DNA from: Zunongwangia atlantica 22II14-10F7
GTDB lineage: Bacteria > Bacteroidota > Bacteroidia > Flavobacteriales > Flavobacteriaceae
NCBI RefSeq assembly: GCF_002094855.1
Contig: NZ_ARYN01000011.1
Span: forward strand, 1 to 64,000
Length of the DNA: 64,000 nt
Direction: 5' to 3'
Part shown: in pieces, positions 17,259 to 26,065 of the stretch
Layout of the letters: each line of letters starts with the position of its first letter
Position numbering within the stretch: position 1 is the stretch's first letter
The notes under the pieces: model-generated
Databases searched by the model: none
What the model saw: only the letters and a program-made list of their open reading frames with translations
What the model was told of the DNA's origin: nothing
Translations under genes and position numbers: made by a program

Positions 17259-19685
17259 TCATTTATTAGCATCCATCATTTCTAAGAGTTCTAAGGAAAA
17301 GTTATCTTTCGCTTGGATGTAAGCGCTTTTTTCTCTGATTTCAGCTCCAACTTTTCGTTTTTCAAAACCAGCAGTTAATCCAAAATCAATTGTCTTAAAA
17401 CCTAGTTCACCTGCTCTTTTTACGGTTTGAAATAGTAGCTGCCGATATACTTGATGATTAAAAGCATAATTATAATCCATACCCACAAATGCAGGAACAT
17501 AGGTTTTACCTTCATTTTTATAGCAAAACATTACTCCTACAGGAATATCCTTCCTCGTATCTACAAATGATGCTTTCAGTATTAATACTATAAATTCCCA
17601 CTCATCGCTGGCAGACATTAATTGTATCATATGCTTTGGAAATCCAAAGGTATTTAGCCCAAGGTTATTTTTTCTAACGTTTTCAAAAAGCATATAAAAT
17701 TTTTCTACCTGATTTGATGGAACTTTATTTAAGATTTCAACTTCGAAATGAGCTTCGAAAGGTGCTATATCATTTTTAAAGTGTCTTCTTGATTTTGAAG
17801 ATAAGGAACTCAAATAATTCTCTACACCTGTCCATTGTAGGTTTTCTATCATACCGGCTTCTGGCATCGATACTTTAAAATATCCGTGATTGTGAAAAAA
17901 CTCATTTAAAATTTCGACGTTATCAAAATCCCTTAATACAATCATTGATGGATTCAATAAGTCATCTAATTTTTCAAGTTCTTTAAATAATCTATGCATG
18001 GCATCCTGCCACATGGGGTGATTATTATCCAAGTAAAGATGTGATCCTTCTGTAAAAAGAGAACCCATTGCTAAAACATATGAGGTCATATGATATGGAT
18101 GTTTTAACCTTATATTTTCAATATTCTGAGATACCGAAGCTGGAGCAAGCATATCTTCTTTCCAAAGAGCATAAGTAAAATAAGTTGCTAATACAGGTTT
18201 ACCCAATTGATCTCGAATTATAAAATAATAAAACTCCCAATTTTCTTCAGGTTTTTGGTTTTCTGAAAATGTTTGCTCTAGAAATTGAAGTCCATTCCAA
18301 TCGAAAACACCATGATTTGCAAAAAATGAATTCCATAGACTTTTTTCTATAGAGGAAATACTACGTTCTGTCTGAACACTTAATGCTTCTGATTCATATT
18401 CAATAGCGGTATGTAGGGGCTTTTTTGATAAGTTAAATGCTTTTCGAACCCTGTCATTATTTGTAAAGGTATCTGCTAATGCTTTAGGGAAATGGTGGAC
18501 CATAGCTTCTACTAAGGCTTTAATTTCCTTTTTTTGGTTATGTCTGGATATGGTTATTCTAATACCAGTGTTTTTAATCGGAACAGCTGGAAAAATTCCA
18601 AGATTTACAAAGAAGCCTTCTTTCATTAAACGATTTACAAAATTATATCCTGTGATGGGCATTCCTGTTCCAATATAAAAAACGGGAGAGTCATTGCGCT
18701 TTATAAGTGGTAAATCAGTTTTGGCAAGTTCGGAGTTAAAAAAATTAATACGAGTCAATAAATCCTGTTGTAGCTTATAAATTTCATCAGATAAATGAAT
18801 TTCAGCAGAAGCTATCGCGGCCGCTACTGATGCGGGTTCCAATTGCGCTGAAAATGTGAGAGGACCTCCAAAAGTTTTAATCTTATTATACCTCTTTTTA
18901 TTAGCACAAACTAATACAGAACCACTGGCGCCAAAGGTCTTACTCAGTGTACCAAATAACAATACATTGTCTGGCAGTTCTTTTAGTTTACTCATAATAA
19001 AACCCGTACCATTTTTGCCTGTCCAGCTCATCCCATGAACATCATCAAAATAAAAATGTAGTTGTGGATATTTATTACTAAGTTCCATAAGTTCCAATAT
19101 GGGGGCTTCATCACCATACATTGAATATAAGCCATCGGCCATGTACCAAATTTTCCTATATTTTGAGGAAAGCTTTTTGACTTTGTCTTCGAGCATATTT
19201 AGACTATTATGTCGGATCATTTCAATTGGGACACTCCTTGTTTTTAGAGTTTTTGCCGCACTTTGAACACTCCAGTGTACTTGATGATCTAAAATAACTG
19301 CATCTTGATCAGACACCGCACTGGGAATAACTCCCATATGTCCCAAGCTAGTGTTTTTAGTAATAATTATAGGATGTCCATACATTTGATTTACTTTTTC
19401 TTCCAGACTACGATACAGAGGATGAGAGATATAGGTTTTTGAAAGGGGGAATTGTGTACCATACCGATATATAGCCTCTGCGGCGGCTTTTTTAAGTCTT
19501 TTATCTTGTTCTAATCCCAAGTAACCGGTGGTCCCGAAATGAAATAGTAGTTTCTCATTAACACTTATTTTTCTGCCGGTAAAAATATCTCCATCTGCAT
19601 ACAAATGCAGTACCCCTTGTTTAGTTGCATCAGTGAATACGTCATTGACAGTGTCTAAAAAATTGTTGCGTCTTATTTTAGCCAT
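17259..19685 (-). CDS. Alpha-oxoamine synthase fused to a GNAT-like acyltransferase domain
   Basis: The 808-residue protein has two parts. Residues 1-400 are a PLP-dependent alpha-oxoamine synthase (BioF, Kbl, CqsA and serine palmitoyltransferase family). They have the cofactor-stacking HQVHWS (134-139), FYFDDVHGMSWTGKNGTG with Asp214, and TLSKTFGASG with Lys249 as the predicted PLP lysine. Residues of about 440-808 form a GNAT/BioF2-like acyltransferase region (EKRKVGAEIREKSAYI near the end). Such enzymes condense an acyl thioester with an amino acid and release CO2, giving an aminoketone; the fused domain could supply or modify the acyl chain. The substrate is unknown. It is divergent from the STAS and PAS-AraC genes. 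Confidence 0.85.
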   Translation of the reverse strand: MAKIRRNNFLDTVNDVFTDATKQGVLHLYADGDIFTGRKISVNEKLLFHFGTTGYLGLEQDKRLKKAAAEAIYRYGTQFPLSKTYISHPLYRSLEEKVNQMYGHPIIITKNTSLGHMGVIPSAVSDQDAVILDHQVHWSVQSAAKTLKTRSVPIEMIRHNSLNMLEDKVKKLSSKYRKIWYMADGLYSMYGDEAPILELMELSNKYPQLHFYFDDVHGMSWTGKNGTGFIMSKLKELPDNVLLFGTLSKTFGASGSVLVCANKKRYNKIKTFGGPLTFSAQLEPASVAAAIASAEIHLSDEIYKLQQDLLTRINFFNSELAKTDLPLIKRNDSPVFYIGTGMPITGYNFVNRLMKEGFFVNLGIFPAVPIKNTGIRITISRHNQKKEIKALVEAMVHHFPKALADTFTNNDRVRKAFNLSKKPLHTAIEYESEALSVQTERSISSIEKSLWNSFFANHGVFDWNGLQFLEQTFSENQKPEENWEFYYFIIRDQLGKPVLATYFTYALWKEDMLAPASVSQNIENIRLKHPYHMTSYVLAMGSLFTEGSHLYLDNNHPMWQDAMHRLFKELEKLDDLLNPSMIVLRDFDNVEILNEFFHNHGYFKVSMPEAGMIENLQWTGVENYLSSLSSKSRRHFKNDIAPFEAHFEVEILNKVPSNQVEKFYMLFENVRKNNLGLNTFGFPKHMIQLMSASDEWEFIVLILKASFVDTRKDIPVGVMFCYKNEGKTYVPAFVGMDYNYAFNHQVYRQLLFQTVKRAGELGFKTIDFGLTAGFEKRKVGAEIREKSAYIQAKDNFSLELLEMMDANK

Positions 19686-19805
19686 ATAGAAATATATTTT
19701 ATGAATTTAACAACTCACTTGAATTATGATATGGTAATTATCAATGATTTAAACTAATTATTATTCATGAGTTGGAAAGCTGTAAAACTGATATGTGAAG
19801 TTATT

Positions 19806-19840
19806 AATCCCTTACAGACCAATTAAAATCCTTTATAGAT
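19806..19840 (+). promoter_or_regulatory. Pair of 21-bp-spaced direct repeats, candidate AraC-family operator
   Basis: AATCCCTTACAGAC at 19806-19819 is repeated as AATCCTTTATAGAT at 19827-19840, exactly 21 bp apart and differing only by three C/T changes. AraC-family regulators typically bind two direct half-sites spaced about two helical turns. The site lies about 84 bp before the STAS gene and about 120 bp before the divergent synthase. A near-identical half-site occurs upstream of mauE, so the local PAS-AraC protein is the likely binder. Confidence 0.6.
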
Positions 19841-19923
19841 AAATTATAGAACATTAAATCTATGGGGTAAATATATTTTTTGTTTAAAAATCATTAATTT
19901 AATGAGTTCGAAAAGTACCAGTT

Positions 19924-20292
19924 ATGAAGATTGAAAATAGTTTTGCATCATTGTGGGAAGAAAGTGGTATTTTATATTTTATTTATAATGATGATGTCAT
20001 TATAGATTTAGCCGCTGCCATGCAAATTGTAACCGATAGGTTAACAGTACAAAAGGGAAAAGATTTTCCTATTTTATGTGATACTAGAGGAGTAAAAGAT
20101 ATTGATATCAGTGCACGTCGATATCTCGCCAGTGAAGGGGCTTTATTTATAAAGGCTATCGCTTTATTACACGACAATCCTTTATCGCGAATATTTTCTG
20201 AAATCTACGCTCAAGAAAATAAACTATCTATTCCTACTAAAATTTGCACCGATATAGAGGTTGCTTTACAGTTCCTTCAAGAGTATTTATAA
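19924..20292 (+). CDS. Small STAS/SpoIIAA-like protein
   Basis: This 122-residue protein alternates beta strands and helices in the SpoIIAA/STAS-like manner: LYFIYNDDVIIDLAAAMQIV, then FPILCDTRGVKDIDISARRYLA, then IPTKICTDIEVALQFLQ. Proteins of this type are found beside regulators in Flavobacteriaceae and may act as a ligand-binding or partner-switch module. It has no catalytic motif that I can see. It is divergent from the oxoamine synthase and upstream of the PAS-AraC gene on the same strand. Confidence 0.65.
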   Translation: MKIENSFASLWEESGILYFIYNDDVIIDLAAAMQIVTDRLTVQKGKDFPILCDTRGVKDIDISARRYLASEGALFIKAIALLHDNPLSRIFSEIYAQENKLSIPTKICTDIEVALQFLQEYL

Positions 20293-20426
20293 AATAGAAT
20301 TAAATTGTTTTAGTGCTTCATATTCAAAAGCAATAGCTAAGGTTCCTGTTTAATTTAGAACAGACTTTCAATGGTATTTTTCCAAGAGCTCAATCATTTT
20401 AATTATTAATTAAAACCTATTAGCTT

Positions 20427-21377
20427 ATGTGTACCAAGGAAAATGAAAAGCGTTTAGAAAAAATTTATCTCCAACTGTTAGAGCTGTCAAAGGGTAATTT
20501 TTCCACCCTTATAGAACGAACCGGATATAAAGATGACCTAGAAGCATTAACCGCACTTGTTAATATGGTCACTGAAGAAATTAAAGATTCTTTTTTACAC
20601 CAAGGTTATGTGAATTTCCATGATTCCTATATTCTCAATACTCAGTTGTTATTAGTTTTAGATGAAGATTTTCGCATTCTGGAAGTCAATAAATTAAGTC
20701 TTTCATACTTAGGTTTTAAAAATAAAAATTTAGTAGGGGAGCCTTTCGAAATTTTAATTGCTGCAAGATCAAAAACAAAATGGAAGATCATTATGAGTGC
20801 TATAAATAATTCATTATTTACCGAAAAATCTTTACAATTAATATTTCTTACTCATAACAACTTAGAACTTCCCGCTTTTTGTAGAATCATTCATTTTACC
20901 AATGATAACTTGTTTAAAGGAAAAACAATTATAAGTAGCTTTGATATGGTGCAAACCCGAAAATGTATTGAAAAAAGAACTCAGAATAGAATTCGGAGCC
21001 GTTCCTATTTTTATAAAACAAATAAAAAAAAGCAAACCGTTCTTCAACAAAATGATATCGAAAAAATAAGAGCAGTGGGAGAACACATCAAAAGTCATCT
21101 AGATGAGGATTTACCTTCATTAAAAGCTATGGCCCTTCAATTCGGGACCAATGAATATAAACTGAAAAAAGGTTTTAAAGAATTATATGGCCTTACTGTT
21201 TTTCAGTTTTTAAAAGAAGAGCGACTTCGAAAAGCGTATGTTTTAGTTGAACATTCCAGTGAATCATTCAAGGAAATTGCTAAAATAGTAGGCTTTAAAA
21301 ATTCCACCCATTTTTCAAGAGAGTTTAATATTCGATATGGGTATCGACCAAGCACATTGCGAAACACTAAGGATTAG
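20427..21377 (+). CDS. HAMP/PAS-AraC family transcriptional regulator
   Basis: This 316-residue cytoplasmic protein has three parts. A helical N-terminus (1-60) looks HAMP-like (LLELSKGNFSTLIERTGYKD). A PAS domain follows at about 65-175 (LLLVLDEDFRILEVNKLSLSYLG). The C-terminal AraC DNA-binding domain is at about 210-316, with two helix-turn-helix units, LPSLKAMALQFGTNEYKLKK and SFKEIAKIVGFKNSTHFSRE. It lacks membrane segments, so it should sense something inside the cell. The tandem repeats before the STAS and mauE genes fit the spacing of an AraC-type binding site, so these are its likely targets. The ligand is unknown. Confidence 0.88.
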   Translation: MCTKENEKRLEKIYLQLLELSKGNFSTLIERTGYKDDLEALTALVNMVTEEIKDSFLHQGYVNFHDSYILNTQLLLVLDEDFRILEVNKLSLSYLGFKNKNLVGEPFEILIAARSKTKWKIIMSAINNSLFTEKSLQLIFLTHNNLELPAFCRIIHFTNDNLFKGKTIISSFDMVQTRKCIEKRTQNRIRSRSYFYKTNKKKQTVLQQNDIEKIRAVGEHIKSHLDEDLPSLKAMALQFGTNEYKLKKGFKELYGLTVFQFLKEERLRKAYVLVEHSSESFKEIAKIVGFKNSTHFSREFNIRYGYRPSTLRNTKD

Positions 21378-21403
21378 TTGCAATACTAAGCAAGAAAATA
21401 ATT

Positions 21404-21438
21404 AATCCCTTATAGACTAGTAATTATACCATTGAGAT
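21404..21438 (+). promoter_or_regulatory. Candidate AraC-family operator before mauE
   Basis: AATCCCTTATAGAC at 21404-21417 differs by one base from the half-site at 19806. Exactly 21 bp on, 21425-21438 keeps 8 of 14 positions, including the CC and AGA cores. A near-consensus -7 box TAATTTTA follows at 21452-21459, 13 bp downstream, which places the operator over the -33 region as in AraC-type activation. Confidence 0.55.
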
Positions 21439-21490
21439 CAATCTACCTTATTAATTTTATGCTATTCGATATCAATTTGATCTAATAAGC

Positions 21491-21922
21491 ATGAAAGGAC
21501 ATCAAAAACATAGTAATCTTATTACGGAAATTATCAGTATGCTGTTCTTACTGTTATTTGTTTATGCGGCTGTAAGTAAACTATTAGATTACCAAAAATT
21601 CAAAATACAATTAGTTCAATCTCCGTTGCTTGCAACGTATGCTAGTATTTTAGTTTGGTTTATTCCGACTTTGGAACTAATTATAGCCATGATACTTTTA
21701 TCAAAGTACAAATCATTAGGATTAAAACTATGTCTTGGTTTAATGATCGTATTCACAATTTATATCTGGTATACATTAAACTATAGTGATTATATCCCAT
21801 GTTCATGTGGTGGTATTATAAGTGATTTAAATTGGACAGAACATTTGATATTCAACCTTTTTTGGATCGTATTTGCCATCATTGCAATTTCAACAAATAA
21901 AGGTGCAAAACATACTACGTAG
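21491..21922 (+). CDS. MauE/DoxX-like membrane protein
   Basis: This 143-residue protein has four predicted membrane helices (about 13-30, 48-70, 75-95 and 112-135). The loop before the last helix holds the MauE-type cysteine pair (YIPCSCGGI). MauE is needed for maturation of disulfide-rich methylamine dehydrogenase, and MauE-like proteins are thought to take part in thiol/disulfide transfer. It is followed by a two-cysteine secreted protein, which would be a natural client. It lies downstream of a candidate AraC operator. Confidence 0.8.
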   Translation: MKGHQKHSNLITEIISMLFLLLFVYAAVSKLLDYQKFKIQLVQSPLLATYASILVWFIPTLELIIAMILLSKYKSLGLKLCLGLMIVFTIYIWYTLNYSDYIPCSCGGIISDLNWTEHLIFNLFWIVFAIIAISTNKGAKHTT

Positions 21923-21982
21923 TGTTAGGGGAAGACCGAAAACCTAAAATAGAGTAGGTCATAATTCTTAAACTGTAAAATT

Positions 21983-22231
21983 ATGAAAAGTAATTTTTTA
22001 AAACCAATATTACCAACTTTCGTTATGCTGTTGGCTGTAGGCTTGGCTTTTGCCAATAATAATTCAAGTGATAGCGATCCAGATTATTATGATGATCCTT
22101 TGGTGCCTGGAATTCAGGTTATTTCTGAAGGAGTTGATTGTCCAACTACCGGTGAAAATCCTTGTTTGTATGAAGGATTTCAGGTGTATGATGACATGGG
22201 ACTTACCGTTGAAAAACGATATAATCAATAA
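21983..22231 (+). CDS. Small two-cysteine secreted protein (DUF6520-like)
   Basis: This 82-residue protein has a signal peptide (residues 10-25, MLLAVGLAFAN). The mature part is acidic, about 57 residues, and holds two cysteines eight residues apart (DCPTTGENPC). It resembles the DUF6520 group of Flavobacteriaceae, which often follows a MauE-like gene. Whether the product is a structural protein, signal or toxin is unknown. A strong terminator follows, so it closes the mauE operon. Confidence 0.7.
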   Translation: MKSNFLKPILPTFVMLLAVGLAFANNNSSDSDPDYYDDPLVPGIQVISEGVDCPTTGENPCLYEGFQVYDDMGLTVEKRYNQ

Positions 22232-22253
22232 AATGTCGTCCCTATAAAAATGA

Positions 22254-22281
22254 GAAAAGGTGTCCCAAAAGACACCTTTTC
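22254..22281. terminator. Bidirectional terminator between DUF6520-like gene and metalloprotease
   Basis: GAAAAGGTGTC (22254-22264) pairs perfectly with GACACCTTTTC (22271-22281) around a six-base loop. The stem has T-runs within its arms on either strand. It lies between two convergent transcription units and can serve both. Confidence 0.8.
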
Positions 22282-22304
22282 GATTTTCGAAAATGGATTA
22301 AATT

Positions 22305-24620
22305 TTATTCTATTCCATCCAATTTTTTTAAAAGTAATTTTAGATGGCCATAAGTGTCAGGCTTTGTCTTTTTATCTAAAGATCTAGTTAATGCTGATTT
22401 TAAATTCAATAAGTTCACAGTAATAAGACTTTTTGAATGGGCACTATAATTTATATTACCAGTAGCATTTAATTGCCCTGATCTTTGCTGAATTCCTGCC
22501 AAAAGCGCATCTACATATAATTGCTGTAGCTCTTGCTTTCTATCATTTATTTGAACCACTTCTGTATTTAACTCATAAAACAGGCTTCTTTGAAGTCTCG
22601 TTAAAAATTCAGCTGTGATCCCTTCAAAACCTTTATGATTCTGTTCTAAATACTCTAGACGTTTCAAACGTCGTTGGTTAATGCTTTCCATTAATAAGCG
22701 TATCTGAAAATCCATGAGCTTATCTGGGTAAGTTGAATAATGATTCCTTGTTTTCCATTCTGGACATGCCAACCAATTAGGCGTTCGAAATGCATGCTTT
22801 ACAAAGAAATCAAATGCATCTTCCTGTATGTCTAAACCTATTGGTGTATAGCTATTTCCGCCCTGTTCTCCTGATTGATAGTAAATGGTATAGCCTCCAA
22901 TTAAAGATAATACCTGGCGCATTTGTTTAAACCATAATTCCAATACCTTTTCATATAGGCGATCAATCAAGGAGTGATCACTTTGGTTTTCATTTATCTT
23001 AGGCAATAGCTCCAAAACCTTTTTTATGTTTTTTAACCCCAGCCTTGTACTTTCAATAGGGTTGGTACTTTCTACAACTTCATCAGTTGCACCCGGTCCT
23101 ATAAGTTCTTCTTGCCCAATATTGTATCGGTACCAGGGAATTGAATCTTGTTCTCGAACAATATTCTCCAATGCTTTTTTTTCTTCATCTAATGAAAAAT
23201 CATCAAGTGGCGTATATGCCCATTTGATACTATAAATATCGGTGGGGCCGAGCTTTGGAATTAAAAGTGAAGGATCAATACTGTCTTTTGGTTGAGGAAT
23301 AAAACTATATCGAGTATAATTCATAATACTTGGGCTGTATCCCATATCTAACAACCATTTTTCATCCCTCATCTTCTCAAAAGGATAAGTATATTCTCCA
23401 TAATTTGCATCTTTTAAACCAAAGGCATGACCAGCTTCGTGAGCTACTAAAGCTTGAATCAATGCTCCTAAAAGCTCATCTGGTACAGGATATTGCTGCG
23501 CTCTATCATCTAAAGCCCCACATCTAATGATGTATTCATCCATAATACTTTGATAAGATGAACCTATTGAAATGTTTGCGCTTAAAATCTCTCCTGTTAT
23601 TAGGTCTGTAATTACATAAGCTGAAGAGCCTTTTTTATTTTCATATCCCCTTACATTACGTTTGTCACCCCAGGATATCAAATTACGGTGGATACTATTA
23701 AAATTTAGATCAGAGTCATTAGCTATATCTTCTTTTACAACAATTGCATTTTCAAATCCTGCAGCTTCGAAGGCAGGTAACCATTCCAAAACTCCTGCCT
23801 TAACATAGGGTTTCCATTTTTTTGGAATAGCATCAGTAAGTATAAAAGTTATTGGTTTTACCGGATTACTAATTAACTGATTTTTATTCTTTTTCTCCAA
23901 TCGCCATCTTGAAATGTTCGCTTTAGGTGTCTCTGCTTTATAATTGATAGGATTAAAGTTCATATAATCTGCACTAAAAAATCCTATACGATGATCAAAA
24001 GATCTTGATTTCATCGGCTTAGGCAGTAAGTAAAGACTATAATCTACTTCTTCACTCCAGGAACTTGACTTACCGGTATTAACTATGAATGTTTTTATAA
24101 CGAGTTCGTTTTCAAAGAAATTGATTCCTTTTATATATGATTGGTTTTTTGCTGTACCTTGGCTAATTGTAGCTTTCCATCCCGATAAAAGCTTTTTTAA
24201 AAACATATCGGTAGCGTTGATCCAATAAATTTTTTCAGTGCTTTTTTCTTCGATAATTTCAAAGACGGCAATGATTTCGTTGCGCATAGAATTATCAGCA
24301 GTCATTGGAATTAAAACTCCAGAAGATGATTTTATAACTCCTGGTGTCTCCAAAAACAGATTACCAGCATGTTGTTTCCAATGCACGTATTTATTTTCCA
24401 ATCTGGCACCCTCCTGATGATTTATGAATAGCATTGGTTGACTTAGAAGTATTTTAGGTATTCCTAAATAAAGTCTATCATTCTCAAGTTTTGCTTCGAT
24501 AAAATTATCTAGGATATTATTTTGCTGAGTATCAGTTGTCACTAATGATTCCTTGCTGAAATTACCTGCAAACATCAAGACAGGAAATATTAGCATAAAA
24601 ATTAAACTCCGATTTTTCAT
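22305..24620 (-). CDS. Secreted zinc-dependent metalloprotease (DUF5117/DUF4953-type)
   Basis: This 771-residue protein has a signal peptide (LIFMLIFPVLMFAG). The central catalytic part has HEAGHAFGLKD, with His394, Glu395 and His398 as zinc/catalytic residues, and a later SIMNYTRY Met-turn, so it is a metzincin. The third zinc ligand position is Asp404 rather than the usual His, as in snapalysin-type enzymes. The N-terminal DUF5117-like region (about 1-230) and the C-terminal region match large Bacteroidetes zinc-dependent proteases. It closes the SusC-SusD operon, 19 bp after SusD. It probably cuts a peptide in the periplasm or at the surface. Confidence 0.85.
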   Translation of the reverse strand: MKNRSLIFMLIFPVLMFAGNFSKESLVTTDTQQNNILDNFIEAKLENDRLYLGIPKILLSQPMLFINHQEGARLENKYVHWKQHAGNLFLETPGVIKSSSGVLIPMTADNSMRNEIIAVFEIIEEKSTEKIYWINATDMFLKKLLSGWKATISQGTAKNQSYIKGINFFENELVIKTFIVNTGKSSSWSEEVDYSLYLLPKPMKSRSFDHRIGFFSADYMNFNPINYKAETPKANISRWRLEKKNKNQLISNPVKPITFILTDAIPKKWKPYVKAGVLEWLPAFEAAGFENAIVVKEDIANDSDLNFNSIHRNLISWGDKRNVRGYENKKGSSAYVITDLITGEILSANISIGSSYQSIMDEYIIRCGALDDRAQQYPVPDELLGALIQALVAHEAGHAFGLKDANYGEYTYPFEKMRDEKWLLDMGYSPSIMNYTRYSFIPQPKDSIDPSLLIPKLGPTDIYSIKWAYTPLDDFSLDEEKKALENIVREQDSIPWYRYNIGQEELIGPGATDEVVESTNPIESTRLGLKNIKKVLELLPKINENQSDHSLIDRLYEKVLELWFKQMRQVLSLIGGYTIYYQSGEQGGNSYTPIGLDIQEDAFDFFVKHAFRTPNWLACPEWKTRNHYSTYPDKLMDFQIRLLMESINQRRLKRLEYLEQNHKGFEGITAEFLTRLQRSLFYELNTEVVQINDRKQELQQLYVDALLAGIQQRSGQLNATGNINYSAHSKSLITVNLLNLKSALTRSLDKKTKPDTYGHLKLLLKKLDGIE

Positions 24621-24639
24621 AACATCAGTGTTTTTTAAA

Positions 24640-26055
24640 TTAATATCCTGGATTTTGTGGCAATAGATTAGGATTGAGTTCTAATTCTGATTCCGGAATT
24701 GGCCATATGGTGTCGGTGGTTTTCCAGTTTGGTTTTATTGATTCTAAGTTCGCTCCTGCCATTCCGGTTCTTTTTAAATCAAACCACCGGTGACCTTGTT
24801 CAGAAAACAATTCGACGAAACGCTCCTGAAATATCGCAGCTAATAAAGTGGATTGTGTCCTTGCAGCTGTATCATCAAGACCTGCGCGGTTTCTAATATT
24901 GTTTAAGTCATTTTGTGCACCTGAAATATTACCTAGCTGCGCTCTGGATTCCGCTCGAATTAAATATTGCTCTGCTAGTCTAAAGACAATGGAGTATTCC
25001 AATGATTCTACTTCGCTGAGTAATGCTTTATATTTATAAGGGAAATACAAAGATGTCGATCCATCTGCGCTTGTAAAATTGCCTACCCATTGCTCACGTC
25101 TTAAATCTTCCTCTTCAAAACTATTCATAAGCACGTTAGTTAATGCATAATGATTTCCAGAACTAGTTTGTATAATAAATTGATTAGCCTCGCTGGTATT
25201 TCTAATGTTCGTAGGATCAGGTTTAAATTGCCATATGGTTTCTACTGATTCCTTTAAAAAAACATTGCTCAAATTTGTTTCTAATTCAAACTGATCAATA
25301 AGTATTGTGGAAGTTGATTCCGCTAACTCCCAATTTTCGGTATACAAATAAACTCTGGCTAGCAAGGCATTTGCAGCAGCTTTGTTTGGTATTACCCGTT
25401 CTCCTGTGGGATCTGAAGCATCCATTAAACTTACGGCGAGAATCAAATCTTCTATGATAGCCTCATTAACTTCATTTACAGGAGTTCGTCCGGTAGTATT
25501 ATTCATTCGATAATCGGGTGTGGTTATTAAAGGGATATCTCCAAATATGTTTACTAAAGTAAAATGAAGAAAGGCACGTACAAAGAGCGCCTGACCTTTA
25601 AACGTAGCCTTCTCTTCGACACTCAAAGCACTTGAATCTTCCACGCCATTTATAATATCATTTACGGCATAAATCAGAGTGTAAGCGTTATTCCAATAAT
25701 TTGAAACATTACTGTTAATTGGGGTGATGCTATGAATATAAACCGATAGGTCATTGGAATTTGATCCGTAGTAATCCATTTCATCAGCATAGATTCCCAT
25801 ATCGGCTGACAAATCATAGCCCACTATACCCTGTTGTCTCATAGTGTAGTAAACATTTGCCAATGCAGATTCTACAGTTGCCGGATCCTCAAAAACAGTT
25901 TCAGAAACTAAAATGTTTTTTGGAGGATCGACTTCAACAAAGTCTGTACAGGAATTTAGTCCTATAATGACTAAAGCCAAAATATAGCTCTTTACAAACA
26001 AGATTTTGCGTTTTGAAATCGGAATGTAGATTGATTGTATTTTGTTGTATGTCAT
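24640..26055 (-). CDS. SusD/RagB-like surface lipoprotein
   Basis: This 471-residue protein has a lipoprotein signal (VIIGLNSC) and a TPR-like helical body typical of SusD/RagB: PPKNILVSETVFEDPATVESALANVYYTMR near the start, and ERFVELFSEQGHRWFDLKRTG near the end. SusD proteins cap the SusC transporter and bind its ligand at the cell surface. It is 10 bp downstream of SusC on the same strand and 19 bp before the protease. RagB-type pairs take up peptides; pairing with a protease rather than glycosidases favours a peptide ligand here. Confidence 0.93.
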   Translation of the reverse strand: MTYNKIQSIYIPISKRKILFVKSYILALVIIGLNSCTDFVEVDPPKNILVSETVFEDPATVESALANVYYTMRQQGIVGYDLSADMGIYADEMDYYGSNSNDLSVYIHSITPINSNVSNYWNNAYTLIYAVNDIINGVEDSSALSVEEKATFKGQALFVRAFLHFTLVNIFGDIPLITTPDYRMNNTTGRTPVNEVNEAIIEDLILAVSLMDASDPTGERVIPNKAAANALLARVYLYTENWELAESTSTILIDQFELETNLSNVFLKESVETIWQFKPDPTNIRNTSEANQFIIQTSSGNHYALTNVLMNSFEEEDLRREQWVGNFTSADGSTSLYFPYKYKALLSEVESLEYSIVFRLAEQYLIRAESRAQLGNISGAQNDLNNIRNRAGLDDTAARTQSTLLAAIFQERFVELFSEQGHRWFDLKRTGMAGANLESIKPNWKTTDTIWPIPESELELNPNLLPQNPGY

Positions 26056-26065
26056 GATCTTATTT

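Noticed and set aside
17175-19920. Idea that the synthase is a plain biotin gene (BioF)
   Set aside because: The protein is twice the usual length with a second acyltransferase domain, no other biotin genes are near, and it is set beside regulators.
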